Source of the DNA: Candidatus Eiseniibacteriota bacterium
GTDB lineage: Bacteria > Eisenbacteria > RBG-16-71-46
Assembly: GCA_016215625.1 (NCBI GenBank)
Contig: JACRIW010000031.1
Coordinates: 54,642 to 118,641, forward strand
DNA length: 64,000 nt
Direction of reading: 5' to 3'
The translations under genes were made by a program, and so were the position numbers. The notes under the pieces are model-generated. The model was not told the DNA's origin. It saw nothing but the letters and a program-made list of their open reading frames with translations, and did not search any database. Below are positions 16,898 to 25,614 of this stretch, piece after piece. Position 1 is the stretch's first letter, and each line of letters opens with the position of its first letter.

Positions 16898-18012
16898 TCG
16901 TGCCCTACTCGCTCCAGCTCGCCCTCGCCGCGGGCCTCGTCGCGCTCGCGCTCACGCCGCTCGCCCGTGCGCTGGCGATCCGCGTGGGCGCGATGGACGT
17001 CCCGGACGCGCGCCGCGTGCACGACCGGCCCATGCCGCGCTTCGGCGGGCTCGCGATCGCGGCCGGCGTGCTCGGCGTGGCGTGGCTCGCGCGGCTGCTG
17101 CCCGGACCGGCGGCGGCGCTCGAGCCGCGCCCCCTGCTCGGGCTCACGTTCGCGGCGATCCCGATCCTCGCGCTCGGCATGGCCGACGACCGCTGGAGCG
17201 TCAGCCCGTGGGTGAAGCTCGCGGTGCAGGCGTGCGCGGCGCTCACGCTCACGGTGTTCGGCTACGGCGTGCCGCTGCTCACGAACCCGCTCGGACCGCC
17301 GATCGAACTCGGGCTGCTCAACGTTCCGGTCACGCTGCTCTGGGTGCTCACGGTCACGAACGCGATCAACCTCATCGACGGGCTCGACGGCCTCGCCTCG
17401 GGCGTCGTCGTGATCGCGAGCGCGGCGCTCTGGACCGTCGCGCGCATGCACGCGGACTTCTACGTCATGTTCTTCGCGGCGCTGCTCATCGGCGCGTGCG
17501 CGGGCTTCCTGCGCTGGAACTTCCCGCCCGCGCGCGTGTTCATGGGCGACACGGGCAGCCAGTTCCTCGGGCTCACGCTCTCCGCCGTCTCGCTGCTCGA
17601 GAACCGCAAGGGCACGGCGGCGGTCACGCTGCTGCTGCCGCTCGTCGCGCTCGGCGTGCCGCTCGCGGACAGCGCGATCGCGTTCCTGCGCCGCGCCGTC
17701 AGGCGCCAGCACGTCTTCCGCGGCGACACGGGCCACGTGCACCACCAGCTGCTGCAGGCGGGACTGTCCAAGCGCGGCGCGCTGTTCGCCATGTGGGCGC
17801 TGTGCGCGTTCTTCGGCACGATCGCCGTGCTGCTCACGTGGCTGCCGCGCGAGTGGTCGGCGGTGCTCGTGGCGCTGCTCGCCGCGGTGCTGTTCGTGAC
17901 GCTCGAGCTGCTGCGCGCGCTGCGGCACGATCGCCGCGACCGCGCGGCCGCGCGCGAAGCCGCGCGCGAGGCCGGCTCGGCGGCGGCGAAGCGTTCGCCC
18001 CGCCGCCGCTGA
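16894..18012 (+). CDS. Undecaprenyl-phosphate sugar-1-phosphate transferase (WecA/MraY family)
   Basis: 372 residues of polytopic membrane enzyme. Family signatures are RRVHDRPMPRFGG near residue 40, MADDR, NAINLIDGLDGLASG, FMGDTGSQFLG and HVHHQLLQAG. These fit WecA/TagO-like enzymes that load HexNAc-1-phosphate onto undecaprenyl phosphate; the HIHH-like motif argues for WecA over MraY. The ATG overlaps the GT2 stop (ATGA). The C-terminus is Arg/Ala-rich. Together with the GT2 it makes a two-gene glycan initiation unit. Confidence 0.92.
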   Translation: MIVPYSLQLALAAGLVALALTPLARALAIRVGAMDVPDARRVHDRPMPRFGGLAIAAGVLGVAWLARLLPGPAAALEPRPLLGLTFAAIPILALGMADDRWSVSPWVKLAVQACAALTLTVFGYGVPLLTNPLGPPIELGLLNVPVTLLWVLTVTNAINLIDGLDGLASGVVVIASAALWTVARMHADFYVMFFAALLIGACAGFLRWNFPPARVFMGDTGSQFLGLTLSAVSLLENRKGTAAVTLLLPLVALGVPLADSAIAFLRRAVRRQHVFRGDTGHVHHQLLQAGLSKRGALFAMWALCAFFGTIAVLLTWLPREWSAVLVALLAAVLFVTLELLRALRHDRRDRAAAREAAREAGSAAAKRSPRRR

Positions 18013-18022
18013 GCCGATCGCC

Positions 18023-18727
18023 TCACTCGTCGTACGCCTGAAGCTCGAACGGCAGCGCAGCGAGTGTGACGGGAGCGCCCGAGAGCGCGATCTCGCGCCG
18101 GCAACGCGCCTCGCGCTCGCGTCCCTCGGCTTCCGGCAGCGTGGGCGCCTGCAGCACGAGCTGGCGGCGCTGGCCGTCGAGCGTCACGCGCACGACCATC
18201 GCGTCGTGCTCGCCGAGCCGCTCGTCCGCGAGCACGCGCCCGGGCCGGTCGGTGTTCCACTCGCGCACGCGCACGCGCGCGCCGCGGCCGTCCCGCTCGC
18301 GCCAGACCACGAAGCCGTCGCCCGCCCGCGAGCGGAACACCGCCGACGTGCCGTCGAGCACGCCGACCGCGCTGAACACGATCGCCGGCTCGGCGCCGCG
18401 GTCGCGGGCCGCGCGGCGCGCCGCGTCGCCCACGGTCACGGCTCCGGCGCCGCGCTTCACGCGCGCGGGTGCGCCCGGCGCTCCGGGCGCGTCCTCGAGC
18501 AGCGTCACCTGCACCATGGCGAAGCCGTCGAGGAACCCGCCGCCGTTGCGGCACCGGCCGGCCATCGCGCACCAGTTGCCGTCGGCCAGGCACAGCGCGC
18601 CGCCGAGCGACGACTGCGCGCACCACATCTCGGACGTGCACTGCATGCACCCGGCCTGTGCCGCCGGAACCGCCGGAGCGATCGCGCCGATCACGCACAG
18701 CCACCACCACCCGATCCACTTGCGCAT
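18023..18727 (-). CDS. Secreted Cys-rich hypothetical protein
   Basis: 234 residues, no family recognised. A signal peptide (about residues 1-27, ending AAQA) is followed at once by a Cys cluster of six residues (CMQC, WC, LC, WC, RC within residues 28-62), which suggests disulfides or metal binding outside the cytoplasm. The rest is a single beta-rich domain with RVREWNTDRPGRVLADERLG. The ATG at 18727 is preferred since it starts the signal peptide; the frame is open further upstream. It lies 150 bases downstream of the 18880-19392 gene on the same strand. Confidence 0.65.
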   Translation of the reverse strand: MRKWIGWWWLCVIGAIAPAVPAAQAGCMQCTSEMWCAQSSLGGALCLADGNWCAMAGRCRNGGGFLDGFAMVQVTLLEDAPGAPGAPARVKRGAGAVTVGDAARRAARDRGAEPAIVFSAVGVLDGTSAVFRSRAGDGFVVWRERDGRGARVRVREWNTDRPGRVLADERLGEHDAMVVRVTLDGQRRQLVLQAPTLPEAEGREREARCRREIALSGAPVTLAALPFELQAYDE

Positions 18728-18810
18728 GGACTCACCTCGCACGGGGGCTGCCTCGTGCGGACGCACCGTGCGGCCGCACGCGGGCGGCGTCCTGCACGCG
18801 GCATGCCGAG

Positions 18811-18850
18811 GCGCCGCCAGGCGCCGCCAGGCGCCACCCGGCGCCGCGGG
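18811..18850. repeat. Four 10-bp direct repeats
   Basis: GCGCCGCCAG occurs at 18811 and 18821, with related units at 18831 (GCGCCACCCG) and 18841 (GCGCCGCGGG). A GC-only hairpin follows. The stretch separates two co-oriented genes and has no coding support. Confidence 0.6.
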
Positions 18851-18879
18851 GCGCGCGCGCAGCGCGCCGGGCACGTGCG

Positions 18880-19392
18880 TCAGTGCGCGGCGTGCGCCTG
18901 CCGCTGCATGATCAGCAGCAGGTAGAACCCCGCGAGCACGAGATCGGCGAGTTCGGGACGGAGGCGTCCGGCATCCGACACTTCGACCTGGGTCGTGGCG
19001 CGGAACCACGACGGCTTGCGCACGAACACGACCTGCTCGTGGCCGTCGGCGTCGCGGAACGCCCAGCGCCGTCCCCAGAAATCCACGCGCTTCCACAGGA
19101 GCTCGCCGCCGTTCGGGAACACGATGCGCCCGCCGCCGAACCAGCCGGGCTCGAACGTCGCGATCGTGGCGCCGGCCCCGTCGCTCATGCGGATGCGCCC
19201 GCGCAGCCAGCCCTCGTGGCGGATCTCGCGCTCGCCCGCGGCGGTCACGGCGGCCATGCGCGAGCCGAGCAGCGTGCGCGCCTCGAGCGTGGCGACCACC
19301 TCGCCGCCGGAGAGCAGCTCCCAGCGGCGGCGGCCGACCCGGGGCCGGCTCCAGGTCCAATCCTGCCCGAACGCCTGGTCGAGCGGCTTCAC
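18880..19392 (-). CDS. Hypothetical protein, tubby/LURP-one-like fold possible
   Basis: 170 residues. It has no signal peptide. Alternating short strands such as WELLSGGEVVATLEAR, RIRMSDGAGATIATFEPGWF and KRVDFWGRRWAFRDADG resemble the beta-barrel of LURP-one/tubby-like proteins that may bind lipids at membranes, but this is a weak inference. A hydrophobic stretch near the C-terminus (LVLAGFYLLLIMQRQ) could be a tail anchor. The start is the GTG at 19392. Confidence 0.6.
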   Translation of the reverse strand: MKPLDQAFGQDWTWSRPRVGRRRWELLSGGEVVATLEARTLLGSRMAAVTAAGEREIRHEGWLRGRIRMSDGAGATIATFEPGWFGGGRIVFPNGGELLWKRVDFWGRRWAFRDADGHEQVVFVRKPSWFRATTQVEVSDAGRLRPELADLVLAGFYLLLIMQRQAHAAH

Positions 19393-19480
19393 GGGCGGCA
19401 GCCCCGGAAACAGTTCGCCCGCGCCGCCGGTCCGCGAACGCGCGCGGTGCCGGTGACGCGGGCGGTGGACATCACGAAGC

Positions 19481-20203
19481 TCAGTAGGCCAGCGCCCAGT
19501 TGATCTTCACGGTCCACATGGTCTCGTTCGACTGCTCCAGGCCGAAGACCGGGTTCACGACGCCTTCGCGGCCGGCGACGCTCGCGATGCGCGTGTCGAG
19601 GCCGAGCAGGTGACGATCGTCGAGCGGCAGGTTGGCGCCGAAACCGAAGTACCAGCCCGAACCGGGAGCGCCCGTGTAGTCCGCGGCGGTGCGGTAGTAC
19701 TTGTGGAACCAGTAGCCGCCGCCGACGCTCATGTAGGGGCGCACGACCGTCTTCCACTTGAAGTGGCGCGTCAGGTCGGCCGTGAAGGGCACCGCGGTCT
19801 CGTACGCGCGGTCGAAGTGACCGAGCACGTCGTGGTTGACCGAAGCACCGAACGACCAGTTGCGGTCGAGCATGCGCTGGTAGCCGACGCCGTAGCCGAC
19901 CATGCCGTCGCCGGCGCCGATCGCCGTGGACTTCGCGTAGCCCGCGCGCATCGAGATCCAGTTCGTGCGCTTCGCCCACAGGCCGTCCTCGGCGCGCTGC
20001 TGCTCCCAAGACTTCTCGGCGGGCTTGGGCGGCTTGGGAGCCTTCGTCTTCTTGGGCTTGGCCGGCTTCGGCGCGGCGGCGGCGGCGGGCTTGGCCGGCG
20101 CGGCGTCGGCGGCCAGCGCGGTCGAGACCGCCGTGAGCGCGATCACCGCGGACACGGTGAGGGCGGCGAGCGCGAGGCTCAGCGAACGAATGGACTTCGG
20201 CAC
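19481..20203 (-). CDS. Outer-membrane beta-barrel protein
   Basis: 240 residues: a signal peptide ending ALAA, a Lys/Pro/Ala-rich linker (KPAKPKKTKAPKPPKP, about residues 45-65) that could cross or bind the cell wall, then about eight amphipathic strands (for example GYGVGYQRMLDRNWSFGASV, YMSVGGGYWFHKYY) ending in WTVKINWALAY with a terminal aromatic typical of barrel proteins. GTG start at 20203 is supported by AAGGAG seven bases ahead. Function unknown. Confidence 0.78.
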   Translation of the reverse strand: MPKSIRSLSLALAALTVSAVIALTAVSTALAADAAPAKPAAAAAPKPAKPKKTKAPKPPKPAEKSWEQQRAEDGLWAKRTNWISMRAGYAKSTAIGAGDGMVGYGVGYQRMLDRNWSFGASVNHDVLGHFDRAYETAVPFTADLTRHFKWKTVVRPYMSVGGGYWFHKYYRTAADYTGAPGSGWYFGFGANLPLDDRHLLGLDTRIASVAGREGVVNPVFGLEQSNETMWTVKINWALAY

Positions 20204-20511
20204 CAGATGCTCCTTTCGACACGTCGGTAGGGAGATGCCCGGTCTGGGCTCCCGCGGTGCGGGCCCCGCCGCGCGGCCGCAGGGTTCGGGAAGGGAAGAC
20301 CCGTACCGTGGGGCGCATGCGGAGCGCGAAAGCTAACAAAGCCCCCCCCGCCCTGCCAACACGCACCTTGTGCTCGGAAGAGTGGTGAGACCGTTCCGGG
20401 CTGCTAAGGTGCCGCCCGCCGCGGGCGGATTTGGCCCGATTTTCCACCCGGCGAGCCCCTCCGGGGCGGCCGGGATCGCCCTCTCCCGAATCTTCCGAGC
20501 ACCCCACCGAC
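20204..20511. other. Divergent intergenic region
   Basis: It lies between the barrel gene (minus) and the DinB-like gene (plus). It contains a run of eight C (20342-20349). On the minus strand TTGGCA followed about 16 bases later by TTAGCT is a weak promoter candidate for the barrel gene. No gene or RNA is supported. Confidence 0.4.
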
Positions 20512-21054
20512 GTGGCCCACTCGTTCGTCCAGGAATACCTCGCCCGGGCGGAGGCACTCGAGCCCCGCGCCCTCGCCGTCACGCGCGACCTCGCGCCCGC
20601 CCAGCTCGCCCAGTCCCCGGCCGAGGGTGGCTGGTCGATCGCCGAGGTGCTCGAACACCTCTGCCTGACCGCCGAATCCTACGAGCCGGTGCTCGACCGC
20701 GCGTTCGCCACGGCGCGAGCCCGCGGGGGAACGCCGCGCCCGTTCAAGGGCACGCTGTTCGGGACGCTGCTGCGCAAGGCGCTGCTCGAGGGCAACCGCA
20801 ACGCGATGCCGGCGCCGCGGCCGTGGCGACCGCTCACGCCGCGTGAGCGCGTGCTCGAAACGTTCCTGCTGCAGACGCGCGGCGTCATGGCGCGACTGCG
20901 CGAAGCCGACGGACTCGACGTGCGCGTCATGCTCGCCTCGCCGCTCGCCTGGTTCATCCGCATGAACCTCGCCGAGGCGCTCGCGATCCACGTCGTGCAC
21001 GCCGAGCGTCATCTCGCGCAGATGGAACGCGTGCGCGCGTCGATCGCGCGCTGA
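20512..21054 (+). CDS. DinB-like (DinB_2) four-helix protein
   Basis: 180 residues. GGWSIAEVLEHLCLTAESYEPVL holds the first metal-type His, and HVVHAERHLAQME near the C-terminus holds the others, as in DinB/YfiT proteins that bind a divalent metal. Roles in the family include thiol transferases and damage-induced proteins; none can be assigned here. The GTG at 20512 is chosen without a good Shine-Dalgarno match; an in-frame TTG at 20431 is the main alternative. Confidence 0.78.
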   Translation: MAHSFVQEYLARAEALEPRALAVTRDLAPAQLAQSPAEGGWSIAEVLEHLCLTAESYEPVLDRAFATARARGGTPRPFKGTLFGTLLRKALLEGNRNAMPAPRPWRPLTPRERVLETFLLQTRGVMARLREADGLDVRVMLASPLAWFIRMNLAEALAIHVVHAERHLAQMERVRASIAR

Positions 21055-21107
21055 TCGATCCACTTTGAGAGTGCGCGGCACGCGGGTGTTCGTATAACTT
21101 GCGAGCC

Positions 21108-21638
21108 ATGCGTCGTGCCAGATCGCTGTGCCGCTTCGCCGTGCCCTCGTCGTGCGCCCTGCTGTCCGCGCTGCTGCTCGTCTCGGGCTGCGGCGAGAAG
21201 CGGGACGACGCCCCGAAGGACCTCACGTTCGAGACGCTCGCGGACACCTCCGGGCTCTCCGTGGGGCGGCCGATCGTCACGGACTTCGAAGCGATCCGGC
21301 ACGAGAACGGCCTGCTGCAGGTGCGCGGCAAGGCCCGCTTCCCCGACGGCACGCGGCTGCGCCTCACGCTCAAGCCGCCGGGCTCCGACGTCTCGGCCGC
21401 CATGGTGCAGGTGACGGTGCAGGACAGCGCCTTCGACTCGCCGCCCATGCTCGGCGAGGCCGGCCCGCTGCCGGTGCAGACCTGGCGCTTCGAACTCACG
21501 GCGCAGTTCACGCCCGAGTACCAGCCGGCCGAGGTCATGCTGGCGACGAGCAACGGGCTGGCGCTGCGCGGCCCCGGCATCACGCGCACGCGCCTGGGTG
21601 GCGCGTCGTTCTTTCTCGCGGAGGAACTGAAACGATGA
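21108..21638 (+). CDS. Putative lipoprotein
   Basis: 176 residues. A long signal peptide ends in the lipobox VSGC (Cys about residue 27). The mature part is one beta-rich domain (GLLQVRGKARFPDGTRLRLTL), reminiscent of immunoglobulin-like exported domains, with no named family. TATAAC lies just upstream (21093-21098). The stop overlaps the start of the acetyltransferase gene (ATGA, 21635-21638), so the two are probably co-translated. Confidence 0.72.
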   Translation: MRRARSLCRFAVPSSCALLSALLLVSGCGEKRDDAPKDLTFETLADTSGLSVGRPIVTDFEAIRHENGLLQVRGKARFPDGTRLRLTLKPPGSDVSAAMVQVTVQDSAFDSPPMLGEAGPLPVQTWRFELTAQFTPEYQPAEVMLATSNGLALRGPGITRTRLGGASFFLAEELKR

Positions 21639-22912
21639 CTCGCCGTCCTCCCCGCCCGCCGGCGCTGCGCTACCGCCCGGCGCGCCGCACCGACGTGGAC
21701 ACGCTCGCCGAGATGGCGCTGCGCACGTACCGCGTCTCGAGCATCGAGGCGCGCCGCGACTTCTACACGGAGCATCCGCGCTTCTCGATCCGCGACGTGC
21801 GCGTGGGCGAGCTCGACGGCGAGATCGTCACGTCGCTCGTCCTGCTGCCGCTGCAGGCGTGGGTGCGCGGCCAGCGCCTGCCGGTCACCGGCATCGGCGC
21901 GGTCGCGGTGTCGCCCGAGTGCCGACGCCGCGGCGTCGGCGAGGCGCTCGTGCGTTCGGCGCTGCGCGAGATGCGCGGACGCGGCGACACGATGAGCCTG
22001 CTGTACGCGTTCCGCTCGGACTTCTACCAGAAGTTCGGCTGGTCGCTGATCGAGCGCACGAACATGTTCTCGGTCCCGCCCACGATCCTCCCGGCGTCCG
22101 ACGAGGCGAAGCGCGTGCGCAAGGCGCACATGCCCGACCGCCCGGTCATCCAGGAGCTGTACGACCAGCACGCCGCGAAGGCGGGCCACTTCGCGCTCGC
22201 GCGCCGCCCCGAGTGGTGGGAGAAGCGGCTCTGGAGCTACGAAGGCGATTGGGTCGTGTACGAGGGCCGCCGCCGCGGACAGATCGAAGGCTACCTGCAG
22301 TACCAGGTCGACAGCGGCGACGGGCCGTGGAAGCTCGTGCTCACGGTGAACGAGTTCGTCGCCTGCACGCCGGCGGCGCACCGCGGGCTGTGGGGTTACC
22401 TGCATTCGCTGCGCGACCAGGCGGTCGAGGTCGTCGCGGCGGTGCCGGGCGACGAGCTGTGGCCCTCGGTGCTGCGCGACGCGCAGAACCTGCGCGGCGA
22501 CCTCAAGCTCGGCGTGCATCGCACGGCGGGGCACCTGGGCTACGGCGCGATGCTGCGCCTGCTCGACGTGAAGGGCGCGCTCGAAGCGCTGCCGGTGTCT
22601 CCGCACGCGCGCGGTGAACTCGCGATCGAAGTGCAGGACGACGTGCTGCCGCAGAACGCGCGCGCCTGGCGCGTCACCGCGCGCGAAGGGCGGCTCACGG
22701 TGAAGCCGGAGTCCGTGCGCGCGGGCGGAAGCAAGGCGCTGCCGCGGCTGGTCACGCCGGTGGGCGCGCTCGCCTCCATCGTCGCCGGCACGCTTTCGCC
22801 GATGGGCGCGGCCGAGTCCGGGCTCGTGGACGACGCCCGCGGCGCCGCCGAGATGCTCGAGCCGTGGTTCCGCACGCGGCCCGCGTTCCTGCACCCGATG
22901 AACGGCTTCTAG
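21635..22912 (+). CDS. Eis-like GNAT N-acetyltransferase with SCP2-type C-terminus
   Basis: 425 residues, the length of Eis-family proteins. The N-terminal GNAT core carries the acetyl-CoA loop VSPECRRRGVGEAL (Arg97-Gly100 region), followed by FRSDFYQKFGW. A second, degenerate GNAT unit and a C-terminal SCP2-like domain (from about residue 310) complete the usual three-part layout. Eis enzymes acetylate amines, including aminoglycosides and proteins. The natural substrate here is unknown. Confidence 0.85.
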   Translation: MTRRPPRPPALRYRPARRTDVDTLAEMALRTYRVSSIEARRDFYTEHPRFSIRDVRVGELDGEIVTSLVLLPLQAWVRGQRLPVTGIGAVAVSPECRRRGVGEALVRSALREMRGRGDTMSLLYAFRSDFYQKFGWSLIERTNMFSVPPTILPASDEAKRVRKAHMPDRPVIQELYDQHAAKAGHFALARRPEWWEKRLWSYEGDWVVYEGRRRGQIEGYLQYQVDSGDGPWKLVLTVNEFVACTPAAHRGLWGYLHSLRDQAVEVVAAVPGDELWPSVLRDAQNLRGDLKLGVHRTAGHLGYGAMLRLLDVKGALEALPVSPHARGELAIEVQDDVLPQNARAWRVTAREGRLTVKPESVRAGGSKALPRLVTPVGALASIVAGTLSPMGAAESGLVDDARGAAEMLEPWFRTRPAFLHPMNGF

Positions 22913-22920
22913 GAGACACG

Positions 22921-23349
22921 GTGAGCGAACCGAAATGGACGGTGGTGGCGCCGCTGCGGCCGCGCTTCCGCGACACCGACGCGATGGGCCACATCAACAA
23001 CGCGGTCTACGTCACCTACCTCGAAGTCGCACGCCAGGAATACTGGCGCGCGTTCAAGGACGACGAGAACTACCGCGTCGTGCCGTTCATCCTCGCGCGC
23101 GTCGAGATCGACTTCCGCTCCGAGGCGCTCATGCACGAGACTCTCGACCTGTGCATCCGCTGCTCGTTCATCGGCGGCAAGTCGTTCGGCTTCGACTACG
23201 AGATCCGCGAACAGAAGACGCGGCGGCTCGTCGTGAAGGCGACCTCGGTGCAGGTGTTCTACGACTACGCCGCCAAGGCGAGCATCCCCTGCCCGCCCGA
23301 GATGCGCGCGCGCTTCGAGGCGTTCGAAGGACGCGCGCTCGCGCGCTGA
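22921..23349 (+). CDS. Hotdog-fold acyl-CoA thioesterase (4HBT/YbgC type)
   Basis: 142 residues. The active-site region RFRDTDAMGHINNAVYVTYLE (Asp18/Asp20, His24, Asn26) is that of 4-hydroxybenzoyl-CoA-type thioesterases. IEIDFRSEAL-like and SVQVFYDY strands follow as expected. The GTG at 22921 has AGGAG six to eight bases ahead. It follows the acetyltransferase by eight bases, so it ends the three-gene plus-strand operon. It hydrolyses acyl-CoA; the chain is undefined. Confidence 0.9.
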   Translation: MSEPKWTVVAPLRPRFRDTDAMGHINNAVYVTYLEVARQEYWRAFKDDENYRVVPFILARVEIDFRSEALMHETLDLCIRCSFIGGKSFGFDYEIREQKTRRLVVKATSVQVFYDYAAKASIPCPPEMRARFEAFEGRALAR

Positions 23350-23364
23350 CGGCCCGGCGCCCGC

Positions 23365-25614
23365 TCAGCGCGGCACTTCGGTCCTCGGCAGTCCCCAGAC
23401 GTCCTGCAGCACCCAGTCCACGAGCGAGATCACCTGCTCGCGGCGCCAGTACCAGATCGGGAAGCCGCTGAACACGACCGGCGTGTTCTCGCGGCCGTGG
23501 TAGTACGTCATCACGGGCTTGCCCACGCCGAGATTGCCGCCGAGCGTCACGTAGAGCGTGTCGAGCACCGGCACCTCGTGCACGTCGTTCACGTCGGGGT
23601 CGTCGTCCTCGGTGACCGTGTTCGGCTTCGTGATCGCCTCGGCGAGATAAGTGGACTGGTAGTAGTCCGCGAGGCTCGTGCGTGTCGGCGCGAGCGTGGC
23701 CATGGGATCGGTCGCCGGCGACTTCTCGTACAGCTGGTCGGGCAGGCGCGCGATGCTCGGGGCGCCCGGCCATGCGCGCGGGGAACCCTCGACGCGCCTC
23801 GCCTGCGACGACGAACCGCTCGTGATCTCGCTGCGCCAGTGCGGACCGTCGAACATGAGCCGGCCCGGCGCGAGTTCACCGTCCGCGGCCGAATACACCG
23901 CGCCGTTCGAGCCGATCTTCTCCCACTCGCGCTGCAGGCTCGACGCCGCGCCACCGCCCGAGAGCCAGAGCTTGCCGCCCTGGCGCACCCACACCGCGAG
24001 CGGGTTCGCGATGCCCGGGTACGACATCGCGTGCAGCGCGGGCATGGGGTTCTGCGCGAAGTCCGGCGGGTTGAGGTACGTGGCGCTCTTGGAATCCGTG
24101 TACCAGACGATGTGCCGGTAGTCCCCGAGCTGCGACAGCGTGACGACGCCGCCGCGCTGGAAGCGCGTGGCGATCGTGTCGTACGCGTAGCCCGCGAACA
24201 CGCCGATCGGGCTGACCGTGCCGGTCGGGTAGTCCTTCCACGGGCGGCCGCCGCGCGCGAAGAAGAACGTGTCGAGCTCGGACGCCGTCGGCCACTGGCC
24301 GCGCGGGATGTCCGTGATGAACGGCGCCGTCGTCCGCAGCTTGTCCGGCGTGAGCCGCGTGTCGTCCACGACGAGCAGCGACTTGCGGAACGTCGGCCGG
24401 ATCGCCGTGAACTTCACGACGGACATGCTCAGCATGTCCTCGTTGTCGCGGGACTGCACGTAGAGGAAGTGCGTCTCGGTGAACCGGCCGGCGGGCGGCA
24501 CGATCGCCGGGATGTCGCAGGACTTCGCGCTCGGCGACCACTGGCTCCAGTGACCGATGTCGCTCGTTTCGTTCGTGCGCGGGGTCTCGTCGCCGATGTC
24601 GCCGTCCACGCGCCAGCGATAGCCGGTCACGAACGCGCCGTACGACGTGGTCGCGTCCCAGTTGAACCGCAAGGGCGTGTCGGCCGCCACGTCCACCTTG
24701 AGGAACGTGTTCTCGTCGAGCGAGAACAGCCCGCCCGAATACTTGTAGTAGAACGTGTCGTTCCAGATGGACATCGTCGGGCCGAGCGTGCCCACGACGG
24801 TCACGCCGAAGTACAGCATGCTCGAGTCGAAGCTCAGCACCGGCGAGTAGGCGCCCACCTCGTCGATGCCGATGAGCACGAACGCGTAGCGCTTGTTCGG
24901 CTGGAGCTGCTTGAGGTCCGCCCAGGTCGTCTCGGCGCTCGTCGAGTCCCAGCCCGGGAAGTTCGGGGCGTAGAAGCTGCGCAGCGAGTCCGGATTGAGC
25001 AGCAGCGTGAGGAAGTCGAACTCGAGGTTGCCCTCGGCGAAGACCTTGTACTTGTACTTCACGGGCTTCGTCGTCGTGCGCCCGTCGGGATCGGTGCCCT
25101 TCCACGTGATCCGGAACGCGGGACCGAACTGCGGCGTGTTCAGGTGGTTCGGCACCGGCGTGAGGATCGTGACGATCGGCGCGAGCGTGAACGAGTTGAA
25201 CGAGCGCGTCAGCACCGCCGACGGCGCGCCCTGATCGTCCACCGCGCGCACGACGAACGTGTGGTAGCCGTGCGCGGTGACCGCGCCGACCGTGTCCACG
25301 ACGTCCGAGCGGAACTGGAACGTCTCGCGGTTCTTGGTCGTGCGCACCCACGTGGTGTCGGAGTTCGACGCCGTGGGCGGATCGAGCACGTACTCGTAGT
25401 ACGCGATCGTGCCGTCCATGTCGAAACCGGCCCAGCGCATCTCGTACGCGTAGAAGTACGGCAGCGTCGCGGAAGCCGGCGCCTGGGTCAGCTCGATCAC
25501 CGGGGGCTGGTTCGCGGGCAGCAGGCCCGAGTACATCTTCTTGCCGCAGCCCGCGGCGAGGACCGCGAACAGCACGACGGCGAGCAGCGCGAAACGCGCG
25601 AGGAGCCTCTTCAC
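23365..25614 (-). CDS. Large secreted lipoprotein, function unknown
   Basis: 749 residues. The lipobox LAAGC (Cys about residue 22) predicts a lipid anchor. Fibronectin/Ig-like repeats seem to fill residues 35-400 (IELTQAPASATLPYFYAYEM and FDMDGTIAYYEYVLDP). A later alpha/beta part (SLLVVDDTRLTPDKL and VWVRQGGKLWLSGGG, then VVFSGFPIWYW) looks like a flavodoxin/amidotransferase-style fold without a visible active site. The GTG start overlaps the stop of the retropepsin-PDZ gene (25611-25614), so both are made together and may work on the cell surface. No named family was recognised. Confidence 0.7.
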   Translation of the reverse strand: MKRLLARFALLAVVLFAVLAAGCGKKMYSGLLPANQPPVIELTQAPASATLPYFYAYEMRWAGFDMDGTIAYYEYVLDPPTASNSDTTWVRTTKNRETFQFRSDVVDTVGAVTAHGYHTFVVRAVDDQGAPSAVLTRSFNSFTLAPIVTILTPVPNHLNTPQFGPAFRITWKGTDPDGRTTTKPVKYKYKVFAEGNLEFDFLTLLLNPDSLRSFYAPNFPGWDSTSAETTWADLKQLQPNKRYAFVLIGIDEVGAYSPVLSFDSSMLYFGVTVVGTLGPTMSIWNDTFYYKYSGGLFSLDENTFLKVDVAADTPLRFNWDATTSYGAFVTGYRWRVDGDIGDETPRTNETSDIGHWSQWSPSAKSCDIPAIVPPAGRFTETHFLYVQSRDNEDMLSMSVVKFTAIRPTFRKSLLVVDDTRLTPDKLRTTAPFITDIPRGQWPTASELDTFFFARGGRPWKDYPTGTVSPIGVFAGYAYDTIATRFQRGGVVTLSQLGDYRHIVWYTDSKSATYLNPPDFAQNPMPALHAMSYPGIANPLAVWVRQGGKLWLSGGGAASSLQREWEKIGSNGAVYSAADGELAPGRLMFDGPHWRSEITSGSSSQARRVEGSPRAWPGAPSIARLPDQLYEKSPATDPMATLAPTRTSLADYYQSTYLAEAITKPNTVTEDDDPDVNDVHEVPVLDTLYVTLGGNLGVGKPVMTYYHGRENTPVVFSGFPIWYWRREQVISLVDWVLQDVWGLPRTEVPR

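Noticed and set aside
18811..18850. Possible CRISPR-like repeat array
   Set aside because: Units are 10 bases with no spacers; simple tandem repeat.
20489..20502. Fourteen bases (AATCTTCCGAGCAC) shared with 27587-27600
   Set aside because: Matches of this length are expected by chance in a window of this size.
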